Source: Chryseobacterium sp.
Lineage (GTDB): Bacteria > Bacteroidota > Bacteroidia > Flavobacteriales > Weeksellaceae
Direction of reading: 5' to 3'
Assembly (NCBI GenBank): GCA_031286615.1
Contig: JAITUA010000019.1
Location: 26,765-90,764, forward strand
DNA: 64,000 bases
Positions 24,805-32,908 of this stretch are shown one piece after another. Within the stretch, counting starts at the first letter, position 1. Every line of letters begins with the position of its first letter. A program made the translations under genes and the position numbers. Below the pieces are notes generated by a model. That model was not told where the DNA came from. It saw nothing but the letters and a program-made list of their open reading frames with translations, and made no database searches.

Positions 24805-25860
24805 ATGATAACCACTGATATATTGATCATAGGTGCGGGACCTACAGGACTTTTTGCAGTTTTTGAAGCTGGTTTATTAAAAATGAAGTGCCATATTATT
24901 GATGCGCTTCCACAGCCGGGAGGGCAGCTGGCGGAGCTTTATCCTAAAAAACCTATCTTCGATATTCCAGGTTATCCTTCAGTGAATGCTGGAGAATTGG
25001 TGGATAATTTGATGGAGCAGATCAAGCAGTTTCAGCCTGGATTTACTTTGGGAGAAACCGCTGTTTCTTATACTAAAGTAGATGATGAATGGTTTGAAGT
25101 GATTACTAACAAAGGAACTGTTCACAGATGTAAAGCAATTGCCATTGCCGGTGGTTTGGGTACTTTTGAACCAAGAAAACCTACGATGGATAATATTGCA
25201 GACTACGAAGAAAAAGGTCTTGAGTACTTCGTGAAAGAACCTGAACATTTCAGAAACAAAAAAGTAGTGATTGCCGGAGGTGGTGACTCTGCTCTTGACT
25301 GGAGTGTTTTCTTGTCAAATGTAGCAAGTGAAGTTACATTGATTCACAGAAGAAATGAGTTCCGAGGAGCTTTGGATTCTGTAGAAAAAGTTCAGGATCT
25401 GAAAAATCAAGGAAAAATTAAACTTATCACTCCTGCTGAAGTTACAGCGATTAAAGGTGACGGAAAAGTAGAAGCGATTACGGTACAGGTTGATGGTGAG
25501 GAAGCTTATGATATTGAAACTGATTATTTTATCCCGTTATTCGGATTGACTCCAAAATTAGGAGAGATCGGAAACTGGGGATTAAATATCGAAAAAAATG
25601 CTATCGTTGTAAACAATGCTTTAGATTATCAGACCAATATTGACGGAATCTACGCAATAGGAGATATCAATACATATCCTGGAAAACTGAAGTTGATCCT
25701 TTGTGGTTTCCACGAGGCTACTTTGATGTGTCAGAGTGTTTATAACAGACTGAATCCTGGTAAAAAATTCGTATTGAAATATACAACGGTAAGTGGAGTT
25801 GATGGATTCGACGGAAGCCGTAAAGAAGCAGAGAAGGCAGTTGTGAAAAAAATTGACTAA
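24805..25860 (+). CDS. Ferredoxin-NADP+ reductase, thioredoxin-reductase-like
   Basis: A 351-residue flavoprotein. IIGAGPTGLFAVFEAGL (residue 7 on) binds FAD and VVIAGGGDSALDWSVFLSN binds NADPH; INTYPGKLKLILCGFHEA completes the FAD site. It lacks the CxxC redox pair of thioredoxin reductase, which marks the ferredoxin-reductase (YumC-type) subfamily. The gene for a 2Fe-2S ferredoxin follows after 12 bases, so this is a matched reductase/ferredoxin pair moving electrons from NADPH in the cytosol. Confidence 0.95.
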   Translation: MITTDILIIGAGPTGLFAVFEAGLLKMKCHIIDALPQPGGQLAELYPKKPIFDIPGYPSVNAGELVDNLMEQIKQFQPGFTLGETAVSYTKVDDEWFEVITNKGTVHRCKAIAIAGGLGTFEPRKPTMDNIADYEEKGLEYFVKEPEHFRNKKVVIAGGGDSALDWSVFLSNVASEVTLIHRRNEFRGALDSVEKVQDLKNQGKIKLITPAEVTAIKGDGKVEAITVQVDGEEAYDIETDYFIPLFGLTPKLGEIGNWGLNIEKNAIVVNNALDYQTNIDGIYAIGDINTYPGKLKLILCGFHEATLMCQSVYNRLNPGKKFVLKYTTVSGVDGFDGSRKEAEKAVVKKID

Positions 25861-25872
25861 TTTTGCAGAATT

Positions 25873-26202
25873 ATGTCAGATGTTAATATTAAAATTACCG
25901 ACAGAGAAGGGGTAACCCATGATGTCGTAGCTCCTACGGATATGTCCATGAACTTAATGGAAATTATCCGTTCTTATGAATTGGCAGAAGAAGGTACTAT
26001 TGGTGTATGCGGAGGAATGGCGATGTGCGCTTCATGTCAGGTATATGTGATCAATGATCCTGGTCTGGAACCAATGGGAGATGAAGAAGATGCTATGTTG
26101 GGTGAAGCTTTCCATGTGAAAGAAAACAGCAGATTAGGATGTCAGTTGCATATTGCCGATGCCATGGAAGGGCTCGAAGTGGAAATTGCTCCTTATCCTT
26201 AG
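25873..26202 (+). CDS. 2Fe-2S ferredoxin (adrenodoxin type)
   Basis: A 109-residue ferredoxin. The cluster ligands are in VCGGMAMCASCQVYV (C-x5-C-x2-C, about residues 44-52) and the fourth in RLGCQLHIADAMEG, the layout of adrenodoxin-like ferredoxins. Its gene follows the ferredoxin-NADP reductase gene after 12 bases, so it is the likely electron acceptor. The end user is not encoded nearby; iron-sulfur assembly or monooxygenases are common users. Confidence 0.94.
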   Translation: MSDVNIKITDREGVTHDVVAPTDMSMNLMEIIRSYELAEEGTIGVCGGMAMCASCQVYVINDPGLEPMGDEEDAMLGEAFHVKENSRLGCQLHIADAMEGLEVEIAPYP

Positions 26203-26227
26203 AAAATATTTTTTAATCTTAATAAGA

Positions 26228-26256
26228 AACCCGTCCGAAAAATTCGGACGGGTTTT
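26228..26256. terminator. Bidirectional terminator
   Basis: AACCCGTCCGAA and TTCGGACGGGTT form a perfect 12-bp stem over AAA with T-run on the plus strand. It separates the ferredoxin gene from the convergent serine hydrolase gene. Confidence 0.85.
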
Positions 26257-26259
26257 TAT

Positions 26260-27393
26260 TTATTTTGAAGATATTTTTTCAACAAGAGCAGACAGATCCT
26301 TTTCTAAGATTTTTCTGTTTGCAAGATTGTTGGTCAAAATAATAAATCCTGACTGAAGCCCCGGAAAGAATTCCAGAGAACTTCTAGATCCACCTGTTCC
26401 ACCGGTATGCTCATACATTATATTTCCGTTTTTAGTGGTGTGAAAGAACCAATTGAGTCCCAGCGAGCCTTCTTCTCCTTCAAATGTATACTTATGGGAT
26501 AATGAAATATTTGATTGATTTTCGGCAAAATTGGCTTTGATATACTTAATCATATCGCTGGTATTTGATTTTAATTCTCCCGTGGCCACCAACTCTGAGA
26601 AGTCCCAATACGGTGTTACTTCTCTGTTACTGTTATGGGCTTTGGCAATATTATTTTTATCAGCATCTGTAAGGCTTACTGTTGTGTTGTTCATTTGCAG
26701 CGGTTTCAGAATATATTTTCTGACCAGTGAAAAATAGCTTTCATGATAAACATCTTCAAGAATATAACCTAATAAATTCACAGCCATATTAGAATACGTA
26801 TATTTTACACCTGGCAGCGTATCCATTTTCATGTTTTTCAGCCCTTCGTAGAACATTTTTTTAGAGTAATTGCTAAACGGATTAAGTTCTATATAGTCCT
26901 GTCTTTCATAAAGATTAGGGAAAATTCTTGTAATTCTTGAAGTATGGTTGGCCAGATGTATTATTTTAATAGGATGATTATTATACTGTAAATTAGGATA
27001 TTTCTCAGGAAGGTATTTCCGGATATCATCTTCCGTTCTTATTTTTTTATCTAAAATGGCCTGTGCAGTGAGAATTCCCGTAAATGTTTTGGTAATAGAA
27101 CCTATTTCATAGATGGTTTTATTATTGGGAAGCACTTGTTTTCCATATTCTAACTCTCCATAATTGTAGTAATAATCTTTGCCTTTTATTGTGATTCCAA
27201 TAGAAAGTCCCACCGCTTTTGGGTCTTCGTAGTATTTTTTTACATATTTATCTACTTCCAGATCAAGTTCTGATTGTAATGGATTATCCGTTTTTACAGC
27301 TTTCCCATCTGACGCTAAATTTTGATTTTGTGAGAAACTCCACAAGAAACTGAGAAATAATGTCAGACAAAAAATATTTGTAATTGTTTTCAT
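26260..27393 (-). CDS. Serine hydrolase of the beta-lactamase/penicillin-binding class C type
   Basis: A 377-residue exported protein with a signal peptide (MKTITNIFCLTLFLSFLWSF). The catalytic SxxK motif is S99-I-T-K102 in YEIGSITKTFTGI, the YxN motif is YTYSNMAVNLLG and the third motif is HTGGTGGS in place of KTG. The fold is that of class C beta-lactamase, DD-peptidases and esterases; which activity it has cannot be read from sequence. Nothing in the neighbourhood suggests antibiotic resistance. The gene is transcribed alone. Confidence 0.9.
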   Translation of the reverse strand: MKTITNIFCLTLFLSFLWSFSQNQNLASDGKAVKTDNPLQSELDLEVDKYVKKYYEDPKAVGLSIGITIKGKDYYYNYGELEYGKQVLPNNKTIYEIGSITKTFTGILTAQAILDKKIRTEDDIRKYLPEKYPNLQYNNHPIKIIHLANHTSRITRIFPNLYERQDYIELNPFSNYSKKMFYEGLKNMKMDTLPGVKYTYSNMAVNLLGYILEDVYHESYFSLVRKYILKPLQMNNTTVSLTDADKNNIAKAHNSNREVTPYWDFSELVATGELKSNTSDMIKYIKANFAENQSNISLSHKYTFEGEEGSLGLNWFFHTTKNGNIMYEHTGGTGGSRSSLEFFPGLQSGFIILTNNLANRKILEKDLSALVEKISSK

Positions 27394-27516
27394 ATATCAG
27401 GTTGTTTTGTGATGCTGTTGTTGTATTTCAGAAAGTTATTTCAAGTATTTAATGTTTATTTTATCCATTGGAATACTTCTCTAAATTAATCTTTTATCTG
27501 GATTTTTTTCGATAAT

Positions 27517-27549
27517 AAAAAAGAGATATTTCATAAATACCTCTTTTTT
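27517..27549 (-). terminator. Terminator after the LOG-family gene
   Basis: AAAAAAGAG.TATTT and AAATA.CTCTTTTTT pair over CATA, directly before the stop side of the gene at 27552 on the minus strand. Confidence 0.7.
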
Positions 27550-27551
27550 TA

Positions 27552-28133
27552 TTAAATTTTATCTTTAGAAATCCACTTTCCAACCGTAGGCGCCTGATAA
27601 TTTCTCATCTTTTCCAGCAGATCATCAATGGTATCACTGATCAGCAGCATATCTCTGTTTACCTGCTTTAAAAATCCTTTATCCACCATAGTCTGAACCA
27701 GTTTGATCAGATCATCATAGAAGCCGTCAATATTCAGAATTCCGATTGGTTTTTTGTGAAGGCCAAGCTGTGCCCAGGTAATCATCTCGAAAAACTCTTC
27801 CAAAGTTCCGTAGCCGCCCGGAAGAACGATAACACCATCACAAAGTTCATTCATTTTGGTCTTTCTTTCATGCATGGTTTCCACGATGATAAGTTCGGTC
27901 AGATTTTTATGAGCAATTTCTTTAGATTGCAGAAAGTGGGGAAGGACTCCAATGACTTTTCCTTTTTCACTCAATGCGCCATCCGCAATCGTTCCCATCA
28001 AGCCAACATCTGCACCGCCATAAATGAGCTGTATATCTTGTTTAGCCAAGGTTTGTCCAAGAAGAAATGCCTGTTCTTTGTAAATGTCGCGCGAGCCAAA
28101 ACTTGAGCCGCAGAATACGGTGATACTTTTCAT
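27552..28133 (-). CDS. LOG-family nucleotide phosphoribohydrolase (TIGR00730)
   Basis: A 193-residue Rossmann-fold protein. GGADVGLMGTIADGAL and the hallmark PGGYGTLEEFFEMITW identify the LONELY GUY family, which releases free base from nucleoside monophosphates. In plants it activates cytokinins; in bacteria the physiological substrate is usually purine or pyrimidine monophosphate. Its stop is followed by a terminator, and the upstream gene on the same strand is 1 base away, so both are probably co-transcribed. Confidence 0.92.
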   Translation of the reverse strand: MKSITVFCGSSFGSRDIYKEQAFLLGQTLAKQDIQLIYGGADVGLMGTIADGALSEKGKVIGVLPHFLQSKEIAHKNLTELIIVETMHERKTKMNELCDGVIVLPGGYGTLEEFFEMITWAQLGLHKKPIGILNIDGFYDDLIKLVQTMVDKGFLKQVNRDMLLISDTIDDLLEKMRNYQAPTVGKWISKDKI

Positions 28134-28134
28134 A

Positions 28135-29103
28135 TTATTTGCAAAAATCTTTTAAATAATTTCTAACTCCAAAATCTGTTAAATCTCCAGCTTTTCTGAA
28201 GCTTACACATGCCTGTTCATTTTTTCCAACAGCAAGATATGATATTCCTAATGAAATATATGCTTCACGTACGATTGGATTAAATTCAATATCTGCTATC
28301 TGTATCCCATCTAATTGACTAAGAGTCTTTATTGTTTTTTCAAATTTATTGCCATGAAAATATCTAAACCCAATATCTAGTGTTGAATATAGCTTTTTTT
28401 CCTCTTTTGTTTTTGAATTTCCCACCCATCTCGTGAAATATTTTTCAAAAGTGATTACCATATCTTTTCGGTATGGATTTTCAAAGTATTCTTCTGATTT
28501 TTTTAAAGCTTGAATAAATTCTAATTGATATTGTGGGGTATATGGATCAAGAATGGTAATTTGAGTAACTTTATTATCTTTTGTTAATACAAATTCTGCT
28601 TTAAAATATAAATCATCTTCGCTTTCGTAAGAGTAATTAGAAATATTCATTGATATGAATCTGTCAAATGTCTTATCATGGTTGAATTCGGGTTTAATTA
28701 TTTGATTTGCAATGATTACAGTGTCATTTTTAACGAAATTAATTTTGGGGTTAAATTCAGGATTTTTTTTAGTAAAATCATTTTTCTTTAAAAAGGTATA
28801 TATTTCATTACCATCCTGCACCAGTAAATAACGATCATCATACCAGTATGTTAAATCTCTGTTTTCAAGTTTTATATGATCTTCAAAAAAAACAGCTTTA
28901 AACTTCTGATCATTGATCATCAGCTCTTTTGGGGTTATTTTATATGAAAGGAAGAGGGAATATTTACGATTATTTATTTCTAATCGTTTTCCATTTGATA
29001 GAAATACTCTGTCTAAAAACCATTCGCCCATTAATCTTTGTGATTGAGAGTAAGTTTTAATACAAATTATCAAGTAAAATAAAAATAGTAATTTTTTTTT
29101 CAT
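28135..29103 (-). CDS. Exported hypothetical protein with possible TPR-like C-terminus
   Basis: From the ATG at 29103 the protein has 322 residues and begins with a signal peptide (MKKKLLFLFYLIICIKTYSQ). A 16-codon upstream extension would run into the terminator of pepD and lacks a signal peptide, so I prefer the shorter start. The C-terminal part (YISLGISYLAVGKNEQACVS) looks like a single tetratricopeptide-type helical pair. The central part contains repeated charged segments with no family I know. It is 1 base upstream of the LOG-family gene. Confidence 0.7.
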   Translation of the reverse strand: MKKKLLFLFYLIICIKTYSQSQRLMGEWFLDRVFLSNGKRLEINNRKYSLFLSYKITPKELMINDQKFKAVFFEDHIKLENRDLTYWYDDRYLLVQDGNEIYTFLKKNDFTKKNPEFNPKINFVKNDTVIIANQIIKPEFNHDKTFDRFISMNISNYSYESEDDLYFKAEFVLTKDNKVTQITILDPYTPQYQLEFIQALKKSEEYFENPYRKDMVITFEKYFTRWVGNSKTKEEKKLYSTLDIGFRYFHGNKFEKTIKTLSQLDGIQIADIEFNPIVREAYISLGISYLAVGKNEQACVSFRKAGDLTDFGVRNYLKDFCK

Positions 29104-29118
29104 GGCTAACAAATTAAA

Positions 29119-29148
29119 AATATCCAAAATCATAAGACTTTGGATATT
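29119..29148 (-). terminator. Terminator of pepD
   Basis: AATATCCAAA and TTTGGATATT form a perfect 10-bp stem over 10 bases and are followed on the minus strand by TTTTTAATTT. It lies 20 bases beyond the pepD stop. Confidence 0.8.
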
Positions 29149-29168
29149 CATATAGTAATTTTAATGTC

Positions 29169-30611
29169 CTATTTCTGAGGAATATTCGCTAAAATATCTT
29201 TCAGGAAACTCCAGAATTTCTGAGTAGAAGGAATGTTTGCTTTTTCATCAGGAGAGTGGGCTCCTCTGATGGTTGGCCCAAAACTTACCATTTCCATTTC
29301 AGGATAGTTGGCTCCGATAATTCCACATTCAAGACCTGCGTGGCAAGCTACTACATGAGGCTTTTCACTAAACTTCTCTGTGTAAAGTTTCTCCATTAAC
29401 TGTACAATCTCCGAACCTGGTTTTGGCTTCCATCCAGGGTATGAACCACTGAATTCAACGTTCATTCCAGCTAATTCCGCTACAGATTTCAATTGCTCAG
29501 CCACTGAATATTTAGAAGAATCTACAGAAGATCTCGTAAGATTTAAGATTTTAAGTTCTCCGCCTTTCAGTTCTACTCTGGCTACGTTGTTGGAAGCTTC
29601 TACAAGATCAGCCACATCCGGACTCATTCTGTATACTCCGTTGTGAAGAGCTTTTAGAGTAAGGATCACTTTTTTAGAATCTCCTTCTGAAATTGCTTTG
29701 TCAGAAGACGTAGAGTTCTCAATATTGATCTGAATTCCCGGTTCAACACTGGCAAACTCTTCTAAGATATCTTTCTTAAGAATCGTTACATTTTCTATAT
29801 ACTCCTGAGCGTTTCTCACAGAAATAATAGCAACACCTTCTCTTGGAATGGCATTTCTCAAACCTCCGCTGTCGATAGAAACCAATTCAATATTCTGATT
29901 TTCCAATCCACTGTAAAGAAGCCTACCTAAAATAATATTTGCGTTTCCGAAACCTTTATGAATATCCATTCCGGAGTGTCCTCCCTGAAGCCCTTTTACT
30001 TCAATTCTTACAATTTGTCCTTTTGGAGCTTCTGCAGCATAGTTTTGAGTGATGGTTACATCAACACCTCCTGCACAGCCGATATCAATCTCATCATCCT
30101 CTTCAGTGTCTAGATTTAATAAAATTTCACCTGTCAGTTGGCCTGGTTTTAATCCTAATGCACCTGTCATTCCCGTCTCTTCATCAATGGTGAAAAGAGC
30201 TTCCAATGCAGGGTGTGGAATATCTGAGCTTTCAAGGATAGACATAATTGTTGCTACTCCTAACCCATTATCAGCTCCTAAAGTAGTTCCTTTTGCCTTT
30301 ACCCAGTCACCGTCAATTTCCATTTTGATTCCTTCTGTTTCAAAATCAAAAATAACATCGTTGTTTTTCTGGCAAACCATATCAAGGTGCGATTGAAGCA
30401 CGATTGATTTACGGTTTTCCATTCCTGCAGTGGCAGGCTTTTTAATGATAACATTTCCTACTTCATCTACGGTAGTTTCCAGTCCCAGATCTTCACCAAA
30501 TCCTTTGATGAAAGCGATTACTTTTTCCTCTTTTTTTGAAGGCCTTGGAACAGCATTTAATTTGGAGAAGTTTTTCCAGATTATCTGCGGTTCTATATTA
30601 GATAATTCCAT
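29169..30611 (-). CDS. pepD: Aminoacyl-histidine dipeptidase (PepD, M20)
   Basis: A 480-residue zinc dipeptidase from the ATG at 30611 (MELSNIEPQIIWKNFSKLNA). The metal site shows LQSHLDMVCQKN (His and Asp), TLGADNGLGVA (bridging Asp), IDEETGMTGALGL (Glu base) and GLECGIIG, as in the PepD branch of M20. It hydrolyses Xaa-His and other dipeptides in the cytosol. A TTG six codons upstream lies inside the TAAATTTG promoter element (30627-30634), so it is not the start. A terminator follows. Confidence 0.95.
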   Translation of the reverse strand: MELSNIEPQIIWKNFSKLNAVPRPSKKEEKVIAFIKGFGEDLGLETTVDEVGNVIIKKPATAGMENRKSIVLQSHLDMVCQKNNDVIFDFETEGIKMEIDGDWVKAKGTTLGADNGLGVATIMSILESSDIPHPALEALFTIDEETGMTGALGLKPGQLTGEILLNLDTEEDDEIDIGCAGGVDVTITQNYAAEAPKGQIVRIEVKGLQGGHSGMDIHKGFGNANIILGRLLYSGLENQNIELVSIDSGGLRNAIPREGVAIISVRNAQEYIENVTILKKDILEEFASVEPGIQINIENSTSSDKAISEGDSKKVILTLKALHNGVYRMSPDVADLVEASNNVARVELKGGELKILNLTRSSVDSSKYSVAEQLKSVAELAGMNVEFSGSYPGWKPKPGSEIVQLMEKLYTEKFSEKPHVVACHAGLECGIIGANYPEMEMVSFGPTIRGAHSPDEKANIPSTQKFWSFLKDILANIPQK

Positions 30612-30626
30612 TGAATTTATTTTTCT

Positions 30627-30634
30627 CAAATTTA
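30627..30634 (-). promoter_or_regulatory. -7 element of pepD
   Basis: TAAATTTG (minus strand) matches TAnnTTTG and lies 15 bases before the ATG at 30611. It overlaps the rejected TTG start. Confidence 0.55.
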
Positions 30635-30640
30635 CGAAAT

Positions 30641-30674
30641 AAAAATGCTTCCGTGGGATACAGAAGCATTTTTT
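30641..30674 (-). terminator. Terminator upstream of pepD
   Basis: AAAAATGCTTC and GAAGCATTTTTT pair over about 11 bases, with A/T runs on both sides. It ends transcription from the lipoprotein gene at 30777 before pepD begins. Confidence 0.75.
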
Positions 30675-30724
30675 ATCATTAACTAAAGGCGAAAAATGGG
30701 AAGAGGTAAAATCAAAAAAACTAA

Positions 30725-30796
30725 TTATTTACCTTCTTCAGTTCCGTCTTTTAGATGTTTTGCAGCTTTATCTTTATTAACATCCACATTCTCCAT
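30725..30796 (-). CDS. Possible 23-residue small protein overlapping the lipoprotein gene end
   Basis: An ATG at 30794-30796 in another frame overlaps the last 20 bases of the lipoprotein gene and reads 23 codons (MENVDVNKDKAAKHLKDG then TEEGK) to a stop at 30725. The composition is charged and helix-prone. It could be a translated small protein, a relic of the 3' part of a longer gene, or chance. There is no independent support. Confidence 0.2.
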   Translation of the reverse strand: MENVDVNKDKAAKHLKDGTEEGK

Positions 30797-31268
30797 AGAT
30801 CGGAGTTGTGAAGATGGTGCCATCAGGTTTTTCAATAGTCAGAGTACCTTCAAACAGTAAAGCTTCTTCGCCTTTTATTTTTTTACCTTTCACAGAAATT
30901 TTATAATTATCATTTTCTATTTCCTTGGTAAGCAGTTCATCTACCTCCATATCACTTGATGAGATAAGATTCAGAGCCAGTCTTTTGCCATCCAGCATCA
31001 TATAAGCTGTTTTTCCGGCATCATCTGCGTAGATGTATCTTTCATTTTCAAAATCAGCTTTGTTTATGGCAAAATAGCAGGAGCATTCTTTGATTTCTTT
31101 AGGAAACGGAATTGTTCCCACCAGAATATTACCAGAAGAAGTGCCTGTTGAAGCAGAATCTTTAGCAATATGTGAAGAATCAGCTGAAGCGGAACTTGAA
31201 ACTGTTTCTTTTTCCTTTTTGCAGGCTGTCAATAAAAATGCAGAAAATAAAATGATTAAATATTTCAT
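30777..31268 (-). CDS. Hypothetical lipoprotein
   Basis: A 163-residue protein with lipoprotein signal MKYLIILFSAFLLTACKKEK (lipobox Cys16), a Ser/Thr-rich linker (~residues 22-46), then a domain with CSCYF near residue 61 and a C-terminal GECGC. Four cysteines may form disulfides or a metal site. I do not recognise a family. It lies 23 bases downstream of the LURP-one-like gene and is probably in its operon. Confidence 0.75.
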   Translation of the reverse strand: MKYLIILFSAFLLTACKKEKETVSSSASADSSHIAKDSASTGTSSGNILVGTIPFPKEIKECSCYFAINKADFENERYIYADDAGKTAYMMLDGKRLALNLISSSDMEVDELLTKEIENDNYKISVKGKKIKGEEALLFEGTLTIEKPDGTIFTTPIYGECGC

Positions 31269-31291
31269 GTGTTTGTGGTTTTATTATTTAT

Positions 31292-31897
31292 TTAACCTCT
31301 TGCTCTTTCAAGAAGTGTCATCATCAATAGAGAAAGGATTACTAAACTTTCTTCCTCATCATCAATATCGATCAATCTGTCCAACTGGAATCTTCTTCCG
31401 AAGAATGAAGGCATCTTTTTTAGTTTAAAATAAGCTTTTCCGTCAATACCAGTTACCGTATAAGATGGATTAAGGAAATAGCCTGTGAACATTCCAATGA
31501 TAGGAAGTTCTCCTACAAAGCTATCCCAGAATCTTACCCATGCACTGTCTTCCTGAACTTTAAACTTAGGCTGATCGTGGGCATCCAGAATATCATAACT
31601 TGCTTTCCAGATAGAACGCATACCTTTTCTGGCTAGTCTACCAAAGTTTTTGTTATCAATAAGATCATTCAAAGAATACGAAGCGTTGAAATCTATCCAT
31701 TTATTTGCTCTGATTCTGAAAAGCTCTTTAGACTTGCTCTCATCATTAAAAACGACAACATCTTCTTTCAACTTGAACATTTTCTGACGCACATACGCTA
31801 CATAATTTCCGTTTTTGTCAGTAATGTTGAAGTCACTTGCTAAAGTAGTGATTTTGAATTTGAAATCCAGCGGATAGTTAAGATTGTTAAGTACCAT
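31292..31897 (-). CDS. LURP-one-related (tubby-like/scramblase fold) protein
   Basis: A 201-residue protein with the pattern of LURP-one-related proteins: an N-terminal beta segment (FKFKITTLASDFNITDKNGN YVAYVRQKMFKLKEDVVVF, here broken by a space) followed by a YDILDAHDQPKFKVQ segment. Near the C-terminus comes YTVTGIDGKAYFKLKK. The fold resembles phospholipid scramblase and tubby C-terminal domains. Bacterial function is unknown. A TATATTTG -7 element at 31932-31939 precedes the ATG by 34 bases, and a lipoprotein gene follows. Confidence 0.8.
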   Translation of the reverse strand: MVLNNLNYPLDFKFKITTLASDFNITDKNGNYVAYVRQKMFKLKEDVVVFNDESKSKELFRIRANKWIDFNASYSLNDLIDNKNFGRLARKGMRSIWKASYDILDAHDQPKFKVQEDSAWVRFWDSFVGELPIIGMFTGYFLNPSYTVTGIDGKAYFKLKKMPSFFGRRFQLDRLIDIDDEEESLVILSLLMMTLLERARG

Positions 31898-31931
31898 GTC
31901 AGTTTATTTTTTTCATATTTAATTTAAGCCG

Positions 31932-31939
31932 CAAATATA
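31932..31939 (-). promoter_or_regulatory. -7 element of the LURP-one-like gene
   Basis: TATATTTG (minus strand) fits TAnnTTTG, 34 bases before the ATG. No convincing -33 box. Confidence 0.5.
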
Positions 31940-32041
31940 AAGGTTTTTTTAGAGTTCTCGGATATGGGAGAAAATTTAAAATATCATTCAGAGACATTAA
32001 TTCTACAAAAATTTATAAGATGATTTTGGTGGAAAATAAAA

Positions 32042-32200
32042 TTAAACGCTGAGTTCGCAAGGTTTGTTTGCTGTTTTTATATATATTGTTCGCAAGGGCA
32101 CTTCGTTCAGTTGGGATATAAGTTTTCTTATTGCTGAGTGAAACGCCTTTGCGATCCATTTTTTTAACCTTTAGACATCTTAGCGTACTCAGTGTTAAAA
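32042..32200. repeat. Long palindromic repeat A3
   Basis: Same orientation as A1. Outer arms are TTAAACGCTGAGTTCGCAAGG and CTTAGCGTACTCAGTGTTAA; the inner arms TTCGCAAGGGCACTTCGTTC (32089-32108) and GCTGAGTGAAACGCCTTTGCG (32133-32153) pair over a ~20-base loop. It lies between divergent genes (LURP-one-like and recR). Apart from it, the 31898-32295 gap holds only the two promoters. Confidence 0.8.
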
Positions 32201-32282
32201 AAAATTATTATACTTTATAAAAATTCACAAGCAAAGCGAATTGGCGATTCATTATTCACTATTAATTATCAACTTTAATCCT

Positions 32283-32290
32283 TATTTTTG
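32283..32290 (+). promoter_or_regulatory. -7 element directly before recR
   Basis: TATTTTTG ends 5 bases before the ATG at 32296, so the predicted transcription start coincides with the start codon and the mRNA may be leaderless. Confidence 0.5.
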
Positions 32291-32295
32291 TACCT

Positions 32296-32907
32296 ATGGA
32301 TTACCCAAGTAAAGTATTAGCCAAGGCGGTAGATGAGATTTCGGGATTGCCTGGGATTGGAAGAAAAACGGCTTTGAGATTAGCACTGCATTTATTGAAG
32401 CAGCCCAATTCCAGAGCTGTAAGTCTTGGAAATTCCCTGATTAATCTTGTCAACGAAATAAAATATTGTAAAGAATGTCATAATTTTTCGGATTTTGACA
32501 TTTGTGAAATATGCAGCAATGAAAAAAGAAATAGCGAGCTCATCTGTATTGTTGAAGATGTACGCGATGTCATTGCCATTGAAAATACAGGGAAATATAC
32601 AGGAAAATATCTGATCCTTGGTGGGAAAATCTCTCCAATGGAAGGAGTAGGGCCCGGACAATTGAATATTCCAAGTATTGAAAAGAAACTGAATGATGGA
32701 AAGGTAAAGGAATTTATTTTTGCATTGAGTGCTACGATGGAAGGAGATACAACGGCTTATTATATTTACAAGAAATTTAAAAGTTTCAATGTGAATTTTT
32801 CCAGCATTGCAAGGGGAATTTCAGTAGGAGATGAACTGGAATATGCTGATGAAATTTCATTAGGAAGATCTATTATCAACAGATTGCCATATAACGAAAA
32901 GGATTAA
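32296..32907 (+). CDS. recR: Recombination mediator protein RecR
   Basis: A 203-residue DNA repair protein that with RecF/RecO loads RecA at single-stranded gaps. ISGLPGIGRKTALRLALHLL is the helix-hairpin-helix, CKECHNFSDFDICEIC is the C4 zinc finger (~residues 58-73), and LICIVEDVRDVIAIENTG begins the Toprim domain. The length matches other RecR proteins. A glycosyltransferase gene follows after 1 base and is probably co-transcribed. Confidence 0.97.
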   Translation: MDYPSKVLAKAVDEISGLPGIGRKTALRLALHLLKQPNSRAVSLGNSLINLVNEIKYCKECHNFSDFDICEICSNEKRNSELICIVEDVRDVIAIENTGKYTGKYLILGGKISPMEGVGPGQLNIPSIEKKLNDGKVKEFIFALSATMEGDTTAYYIYKKFKSFNVNFSSIARGISVGDELEYADEISLGRSIINRLPYNEKD

Positions 32908-32908
32908 T

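Noticed and set aside
26260-27393. Antibiotic-resistance beta-lactamase
   Set aside because: SxxK and YxN motifs are shared by many esterases and DD-peptidases; the third motif is HTG rather than KTG and no resistance context exists.
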